A DNA stretch of 64,000 nucleotides from Ruminococcus sp. 210702-SL.1.03. GTDB taxonomy: Bacteria > Bacillota > Clostridia > Oscillospirales > Ruminococcaceae. Numbering within the stretch: the first letter of the stretch is position 1; each line of letters opens with the position of its first letter. Shown here piece by piece: positions 16,689 to 25,880 of this stretch. The stretch spans positions 186,001 through 250,000 of the forward strand of contig NZ_JAJCLZ010000002.1 of NCBI RefSeq assembly GCF_020559915.1, in the 5' to 3' direction. Under the pieces are notes generated by a model. The model did not search any database and was not told where the DNA came from. It saw nothing but the letters and a program-made list of their open reading frames with translations. The position numbers and the translations under genes were made by a program.

Positions 16689-16976
16689 TCAATTTCGAGG
16701 CTCGCTCAGTTTTTTTCGGTACTCCGCCGCCAGCTCGTTTATCTTTGCGATCACCCGCTGGTATCCATCGTCGGAAAACTCTTCCTCAAATTCCGTCGAG
16801 ATCTGCCCCAGTTCAAAGCATATCTCCCCATACCAAACGCTGACTTTCAGCGCGGGCGGCTCGGCTTTTTTCAGCGGTTCTATTCTGTAATTCATATCGC
16901 CGAGCAGACTTCCCATCCATATATTGCCGAAATCGAAGTACGCAAACGTCGGTACATCTATCAATCCATGATACAT
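16689..16976 (-). CDS. Small hypothetical protein downstream of PP2C
   Basis: I do not recognise this 95-residue protein. It has no signal peptide or membrane helix. It is acidic in the middle (QISTEFEEEFSDDGYQR) with a helical, charged C terminus (VIAKINELAAEYRKKL) and several aromatic residues near the start. It begins 4 bp after the phosphatase stop and is closed by a strong terminator, so the two genes are co-transcribed. Confidence 0.7.
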   Translation of the reverse strand: MYHGLIDVPTFAYFDFGNIWMGSLLGDMNYRIEPLKKAEPPALKVSVWYGEICFELGQISTEFEEEFSDDGYQRVIAKINELAAEYRKKLSEPRN

Positions 16977-16980
16977 ATTC

Positions 16981-17967
16981 TTACTCCTTTTCCTCTATAT
17001 CGCAATCATTTTCATCTATTCCGCCAAAAAGCTCCTCAAATTCCAGCACTATGCAGGTAACGTTGTCCATTCCGCCATTTTTGAGCGCCTTTTCGGCCAG
17101 TACACGAGCCGAATTCTTGCAGTCCGCGGTCTGCGAAAGCGTCTGCGCGATCTCCTCTCGGCTGCACATATCCGTCAGTCCGTCGCTGCATATCAGCAGT
17201 TTCACACCCGCCTTTGCCGGCACGGGCATACACGGCTGCGGGTCAAGTCCCATTCCGCCGCTGTCAGCACCAAGAAAACTTGTCAATCTATGGTGGTCAG
17301 GGCTGTTCTCCGCCTCGTCCGCTGTGTAAACGCCCGCCTTTATCTTGCGCACGGCAAGCGTCTGATCTTCCGTTATCTGTAAAAGTGTGCCTTCATCGTA
17401 CAGGTAAATTCTGCTGTCACCGATATAAAATGGATATGCTTGCCCGTCCTTCACGCACACCGCTGCAAAAGTGCTGCCACCGCGCGAACCCCTCTCGGCG
17501 CACATATCGCAAATCGCGTCGTTGGCGGCGCGGGTGTACTCGTTCATGTAGTAGGGCAGGTCAGATGACGCGGCAGTTCTGAAGATGTCCGTCATACCCT
17601 CCATTCGCGCGGCGGCTAGCGCTGAAGCCGTTTCGCCGAACGCTTCGCCGCCCATGCCGTCAAATACGCTGTAAAGATGCGTTTCTGTGGTCAGCTCGAT
17701 GTACGAATCGCACTCGTTTTTGCCATAATTATGGCGATATTTGCCGTCTATGTAGAAATTATCCTCGTTATTAGCCCGCCGTTTGCCAACGTCTGTCGCA
17801 AAGCTGACTTTCAGATACAGGTCTTTATCCTTTTCCATGGTACTGTTAGCACTTATAGGTATCTGCAACGGCGCGCTGACAGCCACTGCCTTAGCAGGCT
17901 CGTCCTCAGTTTTGGATTCGTTTTTCTTAGATTTTCCAAAAAGCCGCTTGAACCATTCCCGACCCAT
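16981..17967 (-). CDS. PP2C-family serine/threonine phosphatase
   Basis: The 328-residue protein has the PP2C metal-binding motifs: ATDVGKRRANNEDNFYID near residue 55, YSVFDGMGGEAFGETAS, GGSTFAAVCVKDGQAYPFYIGDSRIYLY, KLLICSDGLTDM and GGMDNVTCIVLEF. A charged, probably flexible N-terminal stretch (FKRLFGKSKKNESK) precedes the domain. It likely counters an Hanks-type kinase that is not in the window. The ATG at 17967 has AGAGGT about 9 nt upstream; an upstream start would run through the promoter. Confidence 0.92.
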   Translation of the reverse strand: MGREWFKRLFGKSKKNESKTEDEPAKAVAVSAPLQIPISANSTMEKDKDLYLKVSFATDVGKRRANNEDNFYIDGKYRHNYGKNECDSYIELTTETHLYSVFDGMGGEAFGETASALAAARMEGMTDIFRTAASSDLPYYMNEYTRAANDAICDMCAERGSRGGSTFAAVCVKDGQAYPFYIGDSRIYLYDEGTLLQITEDQTLAVRKIKAGVYTADEAENSPDHHRLTSFLGADSGGMGLDPQPCMPVPAKAGVKLLICSDGLTDMCSREEIAQTLSQTADCKNSARVLAEKALKNGGMDNVTCIVLEFEELFGGIDENDCDIEEKE

Positions 17968-18004
17968 AGCCGCAGACCTCTTTCCCAATAAATTCACTAC
18001 TACT

Positions 18005-18033
18005 ATTATAGCACAAAAATTGCCGTTTTGCAA
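18005..18033 (-). promoter_or_regulatory. Promoter of the PP2C operon
   Basis: Minus-strand TTGCAA (18033-18028) and TATAAT (18010-18005) have a 17-bp spacer. It is divergent from the promoter at 18067. Confidence 0.8.
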
Positions 18034-18066
18034 CGGTATTTTATCACAGTTTTCGGATTTCGTCGG

Positions 18067-18095
18067 TTGACACACCTCCGTTAAAGTGTTATTAT
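18067..18095 (+). promoter_or_regulatory. Promoter of the hemolysin III gene
   Basis: TTGACA (18067-18072) and TATTAT (18090-18095) have a 17-bp spacer, about 40 bp before the start codon. Confidence 0.8.
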
Positions 18096-18133
18096 TTAGA
18101 TAGAGGTATTTGCTTTGAAGGAGATGTATATTT

Positions 18134-18793
18134 ATGGAAACTGCAAGACCGCAGAGCGCGAAACGTTACACGCTCGGCGAAGAGATATTCAATTCCGTGT
18201 CGCACGGCGTGGGCGGGGGGCTATCCATCTCGGGAACAGTGGTGCTCATCGTGCTCGCCGCTATCCACTCCGATGCTTGGGGCGTTGTCAGCTCGGCGAT
18301 ATTCGGCGCATCACTTATAATTCTTTACACAATGTCCACGCTTTACCATGCGATAACCAACCCGCGCGCGAAAGCGTTCTTCCGCATAATGGATCATAAC
18401 ACGATCTTCTTCCTCATCGCGGGAACGTATACGCCGATAACGCTCGTGCCGCTTCGCGGTGCGTTGGGCTGGGTGCTCTTCGGAATAGTTTGGGGCGCGG
18501 CGGTGCTCGGCATCGTGTTCAACTCCATCGACCTTGAGAAATTCCGCAAGCCGTCGGTAGTCTGCTACATAGCAATGGGCTGGGTCATCGTCATCGCGAT
18601 CAAGCCTATGCTGCAAAAAGTCAGCCCGATTTCGCTCTGGTTTCTGCTGATCGGCGGACTTTTCTACACCGTTGGCGTTATCTTTTACGTCAAGAAAAAG
18701 AAGAAATACTTCCACTCGATATGGCATCTGTTCACCATCGCGGGCAGCGTTTTCCACTACTTCGCGGTGGTCGGCATGATAGTCGGCGGGTAA
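18134..18793 (+). CDS. Hemolysin III / PAQR family membrane protein
   Basis: This 219-residue integral membrane protein has about seven transmembrane helices. It carries the PAQR metal-site signatures: EEIFNSVSHGVGGG (residues 16-29), LYHAI with MDHNTIFFLIAGTYTPIT near 90-105, and the C-terminal SIWHLFTIAGSVFHYFAVV. Members are called YqfA or hemolysin III; the true function is thought to be a hydrolase or stress-related activity rather than haemolysis. A good ribosome site (AAGGAGATG) precedes ATG 18134. It is monocistronic. Confidence 0.92.
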   Translation: METARPQSAKRYTLGEEIFNSVSHGVGGGLSISGTVVLIVLAAIHSDAWGVVSSAIFGASLIILYTMSTLYHAITNPRAKAFFRIMDHNTIFFLIAGTYTPITLVPLRGALGWVLFGIVWGAAVLGIVFNSIDLEKFRKPSVVCYIAMGWVIVIAIKPMLQKVSPISLWFLLIGGLFYTVGVIFYVKKKKKYFHSIWHLFTIAGSVFHYFAVVGMIVGG

Positions 18794-18815
18794 TTTGAGC
18801 TGATCGAATATCTAA

Positions 18816-18846
18816 CGGCAGGCGCGCAAAACGCCTGCTTTTTTTT
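18816..18846 (+). terminator. Terminator of the hemolysin III gene
   Basis: GCAGGCG (18818-18824) pairs with CGCCTGC (18832-18838), followed by eight T residues. Confidence 0.9.
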
Positions 18847-18851
18847 GGCGC

Positions 18852-18886
18852 AAAAAAAAAGACCCCGCATCTCTGCGAGGTCTTTA
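18852..18886 (-). terminator. Terminator of nifJ
   Basis: On the minus strand AGACCTCGCA and TGCGGGGTCT form a hairpin followed by a run of nine T residues. It lies head to head with the terminator of the converging gene. Confidence 0.88.
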
Positions 18887-18901
18887 TTATTCAGTTATGA
18901 A

Positions 18902-21900
18902 TTACTTCTTAGCCTTGTCAGCGGGAGCTTCTTCAACGGTGTTGTAGAGCTTTGCATATCTCAGCAGGTAGTCATATCTGTCGTTAGCGTTCTTGATAGC
19001 CTTGTTGAACAGGTCTTCTGCTCTCTCAGGATTCTGTCTTGCCAGAGCGTTGTAACGAACCTCTCCCATAAGGAAGTCCTTATAGTCAGCAGTAGGAGCC
19101 TTAGAATCCATGATGAAAGGATTCTTGCCCTCAAGCTTGAGAGTAGGATTGTATCTGTAAAGGTGCCAGTAGCCTGCCTGTACAGCCTTCTTCTCCTCGG
19201 TCTGCGCGATCTTCATACCGCCCTTGATGCCGTGGTTGATACAAGGAGCATAACCGATGATGAGCGAAGGACCGTTGTAAGCCTCAGCCTCAGCGATAGC
19301 CTTGATGCACTGGTTGTAGTCAGCGCCCATTGCGATGTGAGCAACGTATACATAGCCGTAGGTCATAGCGATGCCTGCCAGATCCTTCTTCTTAACTTCC
19401 TTACCGGCAGCAGCGAACTGTGCGATAGCGCCGGTAGGAGTAGACTTAGAGGACTGTCCGCCGGTGTTGGAGTAAACCTCGGTATCGAATACGAAGATGT
19501 TTACGTCCTCGCCCTGAGCCAGTACATGGTCCAGACCGGAGAAGCCTATATCGTAAGCCCAGCCGTCGCCGCCGAAGATCCACATCGACTTCTTTCTCAG
19601 ATAGTCAGCGTCCTTCAGTATCTCCTCAGATGCTTTAGTCTTAGACTTCTTCAGAGCAGCGATAAGAGCGTCGGTAGCGGGCGAGTTGGTCTTGCCGCAG
19701 TCGATGGTAGAGAGATACTCTTCGCAAGCAGCTTTGAGATCCTTAGCCTTAGTGGTCTTAGAAAGCTCGAGTACCTTAGCGATGGTTCTCTTTCTGATTG
19801 TATTCTGTGCGAGGAACATACCGTAGCCGTACTCAGCGTTGTCCTCGAAGAGGGAGTTTGCCCAAGCGGGGCCCTTGCCGTCCTTATTCTTGGTGTAAGG
19901 AGTGGAAGGTGCAGAACCGCCCCAGATGGAGGAGCAGCCGGTAGCGTTAGCGATGTACATTCTGTCGCCGAAGAGCTGGGTTATCAGCTTAGCGTAAGGT
20001 GTTTCACCGCAGCCTGCGCAAGCGCCGGAGAACTCGAGCAGGGGCTGCTTGAACTGCGAGCCCTTAACGGTGGTCTCCTTAAATTTCTCGTGAACCTCAG
20101 GCTTGTCCTTGAGGGTAAGTGCGTAGTTGAATACTTCCTGCTCAGCGAGCTGCTCGTCAAGAGGACGCATAGAGAGTGCCTTTTCACCCTTCTTGCCGGG
20201 GCATACGTTTACGCAAGAGCCGCAGCCTGTGCAGTCGAGCGCAGACATGGTCATTACGAAGTAGTAGCCGGGCATACCGGTGCAGGCAACAGCCTTCTTC
20301 TTAGCAAGTTCTGGAGCCTTCTTCAGCTCGTCCTCGCTCATGATAACGGGACGAATAACAGCGTGCGGACATACATAAGAGCAGAAGTTACACTGGATGC
20401 AGTTTGCGCCGTTCCAAGCGGGAACGTCTACCGCGATTCCTCTCTTCTCAAATGCAGCCGAACCCTGCGGGAAGGTACCGTCTGCCATGTGTACGAAAGT
20501 AGAAACGGGGAGCTTGTCGCCTACCTGAGCGTTGCAGGGGATCTGGATCTTGTTTACGAAGTCCTCGAGAACCTTGTCGTCGCAGGTAACTGCTGGCATA
20601 CCCATAGGAGTATCTTCGCAGTCCTTCCACTTTTCAGGTACCTTAACTTCTACTACCTGATGGCAGCCGGCGTCGATAGCGTCGTGGTTCATCTTTACGA
20701 TGGCCTCGCCCTTCTTAGAGTAAGAAGCGGTAGCAGCGTCCTTCATGTACTTGATAGCGTCGTCTATCGGGATGATGTTTGCAAGCTTAAAGAATGCAGA
20801 CTGGAGAACGGTGTTTATTCTGTTGCCCAGACCGATCTCTTTACCGATCTTAACGCCGTTGATGATGTAGAACTTGATGTTGTTCTGAGCGATGTATCTC
20901 TTTACCTGTCCGGGGAGGTGCTTATCCAGCTCTTCCTCAGTCCACTGGCAGTTGAGCAGGAAAGTTCCGCCCGGCTTGATGTCGGAAACCATATCATACT
21001 TGTTGATATAGGATTCGTTGTGGCAAGCTACGAAGTCAGCCTGGTTGATGAGGTAGGTAGACTTGATAGGAGTCTTACCGAAACGCAGGTGAGATACAGT
21101 TACGCCGCCCGACTTCTTAGAGTCGTAAGCGAAATATGCCTGTGCATACAGGTCGGTGTGGTCGCCGATGATCTTGATGGAGTTCTTGTTAGCGCCAACG
21201 GTACCATCTGCACCCAGACCCCAGAACTTGCAGGCGGTAGTGCCGGCAGGAGCGGTGTCGAGCTTAACGGAGGAATCGAGCGAGAGGTTGGTAACATCGT
21301 CTTCGATACCGATGGTGAATCTGGGCTTGTATGTATCCTTCCAGGAAGCGTTCCAGTAAACTGCCTTGATCTGTGCAGGAGTAGTATCCTTAGAACCAAG
21401 ACCGTATCTGCCGGAGGTAACGGGAACGTCGTGGAACTTAGTGCCCTTGAGCGCAGCAACAACGTCGAGCCACAGAGGTTCGCCGAGCGAGCCGGGTTCC
21501 TTAGTTCTGTCGAGTACCGAGATCTGCTCTACGGTGTCAGGCAGAGCCTCAACGAGCTTATCAGCGCAGAAAGGTCTGTAAAGACGTACCTTAACAAGAC
21601 CGAGCTTAGTGCCCTCTTTCTCGTTGAGGTAGTCGATGGTTTCTTCGATAGTATCGCAAACAGAGCCCATAGCTACGATAACGTGAGTAGCGTCGGGTGC
21701 TCCGTAGTAATTGAAGAGCTTGTAGTCAGTGCCGATCTTGGCATTTACCTTGTCCATATACTCTTCTACTATTCCGGGGATAGCGTTGTAGTAGGTGTTG
21801 CAAGCCTCGCGAGCCTGGAAGAAAATATCAGGGTTCTGGGCAGTACCGCGAAGTACGGGGTGCTCAGGGTTGATAGCTCTCTTTCTGAACTCTTCGATAG

Positions 21901-22495
21901 CCTCGTAGTCTACCATTTCAGCTACGTCTTCCTTATCCCAAGTCTCGATCTTCTGGATCTCGTGAGAGGTTCTGAAGCCGTCGAAGAAGTGGATGAAAGG
22001 TACTCTGCCCTTGATGGTAGAGAGGTGAGCTACTGTGCCGAGGTCCATAACTTCCTGCGGGCTGCAGGAGCACAGCATTGCGAAGCCGGTCTGACGACAT
22101 GCGTAGATGTCGGAGTGGTCGCCGAAGATGTTAAGAGCGTGAGAAGCTACGCATCTTGCGGAAACGTGGATAACGCAGGGAAGCAGCTCGCCTGCGATCT
22201 TGTACATATTCGGGATCATGAGCAGCAGACCCTGCGAAGCAGTGTAGGTAGTAGTCAGAGCGCCGGCTGCAAGTGAACCGTGAACAGTACCCGAAGCGCC
22301 CGCCTCGGACTGCATCTCGGCTACCTTTACGGGAGTTCCGAAGATGTTTGTCTGACCCTTGGCTGCCCACTGGTCAGTAACCTCTGCCATAACGGAAGAA
22401 GGTGTGATCGGATAGATAGCAGCGACTTCTGTAAAGGGGTATGACGCCCATGCAGCAGCGTTGTTTCCGTCCATGGTTTTCATTTTTCTTGCCAT
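18902..22495 (-). CDS. nifJ: Pyruvate:ferredoxin (flavodoxin) oxidoreductase
   Basis: This 1197-residue, one-chain enzyme oxidises pyruvate to acetyl-CoA and CO2, reducing ferredoxin; it is the central catabolic step of this anaerobe. Domains in order are: the pyrimidine-binding domain (NNAAAWASYPFTEVAAIYPITPSS); domain II/III with QSEAGASGTVHGSLAAGA; a two-cluster ferredoxin domain (CIQCNFCSYVCPHAVIRP and LDCTGCGSCVNVCPGKK, near 690-770); and the TPP domain with GACAGCGETPYAKL, GCSSIWGGSAPSTPY, GGDGWAYDIGFSGLDHVLA and NTGGQSSKSTPTGA. Codon use is strongly biased, as for a highly expressed gene. Confidence 0.98.
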   Translation of the reverse strand: MARKMKTMDGNNAAAWASYPFTEVAAIYPITPSSVMAEVTDQWAAKGQTNIFGTPVKVAEMQSEAGASGTVHGSLAAGALTTTYTASQGLLLMIPNMYKIAGELLPCVIHVSARCVASHALNIFGDHSDIYACRQTGFAMLCSCSPQEVMDLGTVAHLSTIKGRVPFIHFFDGFRTSHEIQKIETWDKEDVAEMVDYEAIEEFRKRAINPEHPVLRGTAQNPDIFFQAREACNTYYNAIPGIVEEYMDKVNAKIGTDYKLFNYYGAPDATHVIVAMGSVCDTIEETIDYLNEKEGTKLGLVKVRLYRPFCADKLVEALPDTVEQISVLDRTKEPGSLGEPLWLDVVAALKGTKFHDVPVTSGRYGLGSKDTTPAQIKAVYWNASWKDTYKPRFTIGIEDDVTNLSLDSSVKLDTAPAGTTACKFWGLGADGTVGANKNSIKIIGDHTDLYAQAYFAYDSKKSGGVTVSHLRFGKTPIKSTYLINQADFVACHNESYINKYDMVSDIKPGGTFLLNCQWTEEELDKHLPGQVKRYIAQNNIKFYIINGVKIGKEIGLGNRINTVLQSAFFKLANIIPIDDAIKYMKDAATASYSKKGEAIVKMNHDAIDAGCHQVVEVKVPEKWKDCEDTPMGMPAVTCDDKVLEDFVNKIQIPCNAQVGDKLPVSTFVHMADGTFPQGSAAFEKRGIAVDVPAWNGANCIQCNFCSYVCPHAVIRPVIMSEDELKKAPELAKKKAVACTGMPGYYFVMTMSALDCTGCGSCVNVCPGKKGEKALSMRPLDEQLAEQEVFNYALTLKDKPEVHEKFKETTVKGSQFKQPLLEFSGACAGCGETPYAKLITQLFGDRMYIANATGCSSIWGGSAPSTPYTKNKDGKGPAWANSLFEDNAEYGYGMFLAQNTIRKRTIAKVLELSKTTKAKDLKAACEEYLSTIDCGKTNSPATDALIAALKKSKTKASEEILKDADYLRKKSMWIFGGDGWAYDIGFSGLDHVLAQGEDVNIFVFDTEVYSNTGGQSSKSTPTGAIAQFAAAGKEVKKKDLAGIAMTYGYVYVAHIAMGADYNQCIKAIAEAEAYNGPSLIIGYAPCINHGIKGGMKIAQTEEKKAVQAGYWHLYRYNPTLKLEGKNPFIMDSKAPTADYKDFLMGEVRYNALARQNPERAEDLFNKAIKNANDRYDYLLRYAKLYNTVEEAPADKAKK

Positions 22496-22672
22496 TTAAG
22501 AATCATTCCTTTCTAGATTCCGGGAAAGCGATGATATCTGCCGTCCCTTTTCTGAATTTCCCGGCACTTTGTAAATGCCATAGAAATTTTCGCACCGCCT
22601 TCACTGTGCCATTTTATGGTCGGTTCAAGCGGGCGTGGAAAGGCCATAGCGCAGCCCTCCCTACTGAATAAT

Positions 22673-22701
22673 ATTATAACACTTCTTTTCCGTTTTGTAA
22701 A
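22673..22701 (-). promoter_or_regulatory. Promoter of nifJ with a long leader
   Basis: Minus-strand TTTACA (22701-22696) and TATAAT (22678-22673) have a 17-bp spacer. About 175 nt of leader (22496-22670) separates it from the ATG. I see no recognisable riboswitch in that leader. Confidence 0.7.
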
Positions 22702-22785
22702 TACCCTTTATCAATTTTTTCACTTTTTTCACATGATAATTAACAAATACGCGCTCATTTTCGGAGTTACTTTATGCTAACTCAC

Positions 22786-22827
22786 CAAAAAAATAAGAGG
22801 AACAGCCTTTTTCGTGGCTGTTCCTCT
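22786..22827 (-). terminator. Terminator of the D,D-carboxypeptidase operon
   Basis: AGAGGAACAGCC pairs with GGCTGTTCCTCT across an 8-nt loop. On the minus strand the stem is followed by TTATTTTTT. Confidence 0.88.
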
Positions 22828-22871
22828 GAATACTTGTTCATATGAATTTATGTGGCTGTATCTGCCGCGGT

Positions 22872-24131
22872 TCACATAGGCACTTCGTCGTTCGGGATAG
22901 AGTCGGCGGCGGAGCTGTCGGGTACGGTCGAGGTATTCTGGTCGCTCTCAGTCTGGTCTATCGGCGCGGGGGTCACATCTACCGTGCTGCTCGATTCTGC
23001 CGAGCTTTCGGAAGAGCTGGAGCTGTCATCGCCCAGCAGGTCGTAAACGGGCAGGTAGCGCTCGGCTATCGTGAGGTTGTCGCTGGTAGCCGTTTCCGCG
23101 GTGGTGGACTTCATGGTAACGCAAACGTAGTAGGTGTCCTCTATCTTGTAAACGGAAGCGAGCGAGTAGCCCGATTCGTCGGTAAAGCCCGTCTTGCCGC
23201 CTATGATGTCGGCGTCCTCTTTGCCGTCCTCATCGCGGTCGATGTAGAAGCCGTCGTATCTGCTCATGAATATGCTGCTGAGGGGTATGCCCGCCTCGTG
23301 CTTGTTGCTCTTGTAGGTGGTGTAGTCTTTAGCCGAGATTATCTTGATAAATTCGTCGCTTATCTTATCGTTGTTCAGCGCGTACTCTACTATCATAGCC
23401 ATATCCAGCACGGTAGAGTAGTGGTCGTCGTCGTGCAGACCGCTGGCGTTGGAAAAGTGCGTGCCGGTAAGGCCAAGCTCTTTCACCTTAGCGTTCATCA
23501 GCTTTACAAATTCTTTTTCCGAGCCTGCAACGTAGTTCGCCAGACCCAGAGTAGCGTCAGCGCCGCTGGGCAGCATAGCGCCGTAGAGCAGGTCTTCTAC
23601 CGTTACCTTTTCGCCCGCGGAAAATCCCGCTACGGAAGCGTTCGCGTCGGAGAGGGACTTTATATCGCTCTTTGTGAATTTGTATGTATCGGAAATATCA
23701 TCGCAGTTTTCCAGCGCGATGATAACGGTCATAAGCTTGGTGAGTGAAGCGGGGTAAGCTTTTTTCTTGTAATTCTTTCCCGCGTATATCTTGTTGTTCT
23801 CGCAGTCGAGCAGCACGCCGTACTTAGCGGTAAGTCCGTCAAAAGAGATCTTCTGGAACTCGTAGTCCTTCTCGGGGTACTCCATAAGCGCCTTAGGCTC
23901 TTCCTGTACAGGCTCCTGCTGGTCTACGGCAGAGGATTCATCGGCGAAGGATACCACGCCGTTTGCGGGCATATTCTGATTTTCATTTATGCTCGTTCTG
24001 CCGGTTACGACAAGCGCCGCCGTGCCTATCGCGAGCAGCATTATCATTATAAGTATAGCGCAGAGCGCGGCGTTGCCCGCGTAATTTCCCGCTATCTTCG
24101 TCATTCTTTTCATCTTTAGCTTTTTCATCAT
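22872..24131 (-). CDS. Serine-type D-alanyl-D-alanine carboxypeptidase (PBP5 family)
   Basis: The enzyme trims the terminal D-Ala from peptidoglycan stem peptides outside the cell. A basic N terminus and one transmembrane anchor (AALCAILIMIMLLAIGTAALVV) precede the catalytic domain. The active-site motifs are SLTK (in AYPASLTKLMTVIIA, near residue 130), SGAD (in LLYGAMLPSGADATLGLANY, the SxN position replaced by SGA) and KTG (in DIIGGKTGFTDESGYSLAS). The C terminus is a Ser/Asp/Glu-rich tail (DDSSSSSESSAESSS) rather than the usual amphipathic helix. It lies 32 bp after the CBS gene. Confidence 0.92.
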   Translation of the reverse strand: MMKKLKMKRMTKIAGNYAGNAALCAILIMIMLLAIGTAALVVTGRTSINENQNMPANGVVSFADESSAVDQQEPVQEEPKALMEYPEKDYEFQKISFDGLTAKYGVLLDCENNKIYAGKNYKKKAYPASLTKLMTVIIALENCDDISDTYKFTKSDIKSLSDANASVAGFSAGEKVTVEDLLYGAMLPSGADATLGLANYVAGSEKEFVKLMNAKVKELGLTGTHFSNASGLHDDDHYSTVLDMAMIVEYALNNDKISDEFIKIISAKDYTTYKSNKHEAGIPLSSIFMSRYDGFYIDRDEDGKEDADIIGGKTGFTDESGYSLASVYKIEDTYYVCVTMKSTTAETATSDNLTIAERYLPVYDLLGDDSSSSSESSAESSSTVDVTPAPIDQTESDQNTSTVPDSSAADSIPNDEVPM

Positions 24132-24163
24132 AGATCTCTCCTTATATCAGTACGGCAGCTGTA

Positions 24164-24652
24164 TCAGTCGTACATCTCGTCCTCTTCAAGCTGTTCGCCC
24201 AGCTCGTTGCGTTCATACTCGGGCAAGAAAACATCTCCGTGCGCTTTCAGCGCCTTGCAGCATTCCTGTATTATGTCGCGTCGGGTGACTATCCCGATAA
24301 AAATATCGCGGTCGTCGATAACGGGCACGAAGTTTTGGTTCATAGATATTTCCAGCAGGTCTTCTATAGTCGAGTAGACGTATACCGGCTCGCACTTTAC
24401 TCTGCGGGGAATGTCTTTCAGCGAGTAATCCTCCAGCTCAGTTATGTCGGTTATGTGCTTATCCAGCATGAACCACAAAAAGTCGCCCTCGGCGATGGTC
24501 TTTACATAAGAGCCGTCTTTGTTTATTACAGGCACTGCGGTGTAGCCGTGGTGCTTCATCTTCTCTATCGCCTGCCGCACGGTGCAGTCCTCGTAGATGT
24601 ATGAGGTCATAGCTTTCGGCTTCAGCAGCTGGAGTATATTTTTTATATTCAT
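24164..24652 (-). CDS. CBS domain-containing protein
   Basis: The 162-residue protein consists of two CBS motifs. One is at about residues 15-75 (TVRQAIEKMKHHGYTAVPVINKDGSYVKTIAEGDFLWFM), the other at about 85-140 (STIEDLLEISMNQNFVPVIDDRDIFIGIVTRRDIIQEC). Such pairs bind adenine nucleotides and act as stand-alone sensors. The acidic tail (ELGEQLEEDEMYD) is unremarkable. The ATG at 24652 has only a weak ribosome site (AAAAGAG); a longer N terminus from 24709 is possible. It lies between a lipoprotein and a carboxypeptidase gene. Confidence 0.88.
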   Translation of the reverse strand: MNIKNILQLLKPKAMTSYIYEDCTVRQAIEKMKHHGYTAVPVINKDGSYVKTIAEGDFLWFMLDKHITDITELEDYSLKDIPRRVKCEPVYVYSTIEDLLEISMNQNFVPVIDDRDIFIGIVTRRDIIQECCKALKAHGDVFLPEYERNELGEQLEEDEMYD

Positions 24653-24681
24653 TTTATGCGCTCTTTTCGTTGCGTTTGTCG

Positions 24682-25632
24682 TTATTTCTTCGGCTTTGCG
24701 TATGTGCACACCAGCTCGAAGAATTTATCGAAGCTTATTTTCTTCAGGTCGTCGGTGGTTATGTCCATCTTGTACATATCGTCAGTGCTGATATTGTAGG
24801 TGGCGCATACACCCTGGCAGAAGCCGAGCCTTGTGTCCTCCGAGATGTTGTCGAAGTCAGTCATGTCCTCGGTAAAGTCGGTGTCAAAAAGCTTTTCGTC
24901 CGCCGAATCGGTTATCTCCTTCACCTTTACCGTCTGTATTATGTCATCATCGCCCTCGGTGATGTAGGTGGCGGTGTATTTCTTTATATCGCCCGTTTTC
25001 TTGCTGAAATACAGGTCATAAACGGTGATGTATGTGTCGCCTGTGTAGGTGTATTCCTCCACCTTGCAGCCCTCGGTGTCTTCGGGGATATGGGTAGAGG
25101 TAACGTCGAGCTGCTGGTCGATGATCGCCTGATAGATATTAAGCTCCTCAGCACTTGTCTTTGACGTAAAAGCGCTGGTGTTGTTATCTATATAGTAGCT
25201 CTTATCGCCCGAGCGCAGGTAGGTGAAGTCCTCGGCAAAGCCGCTTTCCGTCACCGACTTGTTGTTCTGGTAAAAATTCTTGCCGTCGCTCGCCTGAGTC
25301 ACCTCAGAAACGTTGCCGGCGGCTTCGTCGGAGTAGGTCACTTCCGTCTTGTAGGTGTAAGCTCCGCTGAAAAGCGCAGCGGTCTTTTCCAAGCCCTCGC
25401 CGGGGGTAAATTCCTTTTTCGGCTCAGCCTGTGAGCTTTCGTCAGCCGCGCTTTCAGCCTGCACGACGCTGTTATCAGTATCGGCGGTATCCGCCTTGCT
25501 TTCGATAACGGGCGCGGTGGTGGTCAGCGCGCTGGAGGTATCTTTTTTATCGCTGCCCGCGCAGCCCGCCGCGAAGCATGAGCACATAGCGGCTGCCAGA
25601 CAAGCACATATTTTTATATTTTTGTAAGTCAT
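24682..25632 (-). CDS. Secreted lipoprotein of unknown function
   Basis: The protein has a signal sequence ending in a lipobox (CSCFAAGC, Cys24), then a Ser/Thr/Ala/Glu-rich linker to about residue 75. The rest (residues 80-316) is beta-rich, for example AALFSGAYTYKTEVTYSDE, YLRSGDKSYYIDNN and EEYTYTGDTYITVYDLYFSKKTGDIKKYTATYI. This resembles the LolA/LppX-like fold of many Firmicute lipoproteins, but I cannot assign a function. The start follows AAAGGATAGTCG. It is the first gene of an operon with the CBS and carboxypeptidase genes. Confidence 0.8.
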   Translation of the reverse strand: MTYKNIKICACLAAAMCSCFAAGCAGSDKKDTSSALTTTAPVIESKADTADTDNSVVQAESAADESSQAEPKKEFTPGEGLEKTAALFSGAYTYKTEVTYSDEAAGNVSEVTQASDGKNFYQNNKSVTESGFAEDFTYLRSGDKSYYIDNNTSAFTSKTSAEELNIYQAIIDQQLDVTSTHIPEDTEGCKVEEYTYTGDTYITVYDLYFSKKTGDIKKYTATYITEGDDDIIQTVKVKEITDSADEKLFDTDFTEDMTDFDNISEDTRLGFCQGVCATYNISTDDMYKMDITTDDLKKISFDKFFELVCTYAKPKK

Positions 25633-25667
25633 TTATCGACTATCCTTTCAAAGATGTTCGTAATTCA

Positions 25668-25696
25668 ATTATACATCAATTTGCAGGCATTGTCAA
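25668..25696 (-). promoter_or_regulatory. Promoter of the lipoprotein operon
   Basis: Minus-strand TTGACA (25696-25691) and TATAAT (25673-25668) have a 17-bp spacer, 36 bp upstream of the ATG. Confidence 0.85.
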
Positions 25697-25838
25697 GAGC
25701 GCCGCATGAAAATGCGGGGATAATGCGGGTACATTATTTAATATTAGATAGTCTAAAGAGCGCAGGCAGGCAAATATATTTGTTAGCAAAAACTTCACAA
25801 AAAATTCTTAAAAAAAGCTACGACCAAACCTGCTGCTG

Positions 25839-25859
25839 AAACGTCTTATTTATAGCAGG
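25839..25859 (+). repeat. 21-bp inverted repeat, left end of the decayed zone
   Basis: AAACGTCTTATTTATAG-C-AGG recurs in inverted orientation at 30743-30763 with one mismatch. The two copies bracket about 4.9 kb of broken genes. Confidence 0.5.
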
Positions 25860-25880
25860 TAAAATTGCAATGCTGCATTA

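Noticed and set aside
18845..22276. An 1143-codon open frame on the plus strand opposite nifJ
   Set aside because: It mirrors the highly biased codons of nifJ, has no ribosome site, no domain signatures and an unlikely Ser/Leu/Val-rich composition. nifJ on the other strand is unmistakable.
22842..23747. Open frame of 301 codons opposite the D,D-carboxypeptidase
   Set aside because: Composition is typical of an antisense shadow (runs of R, A, V, Y), with no ribosome site; the minus-strand enzyme has all three active-site motifs.
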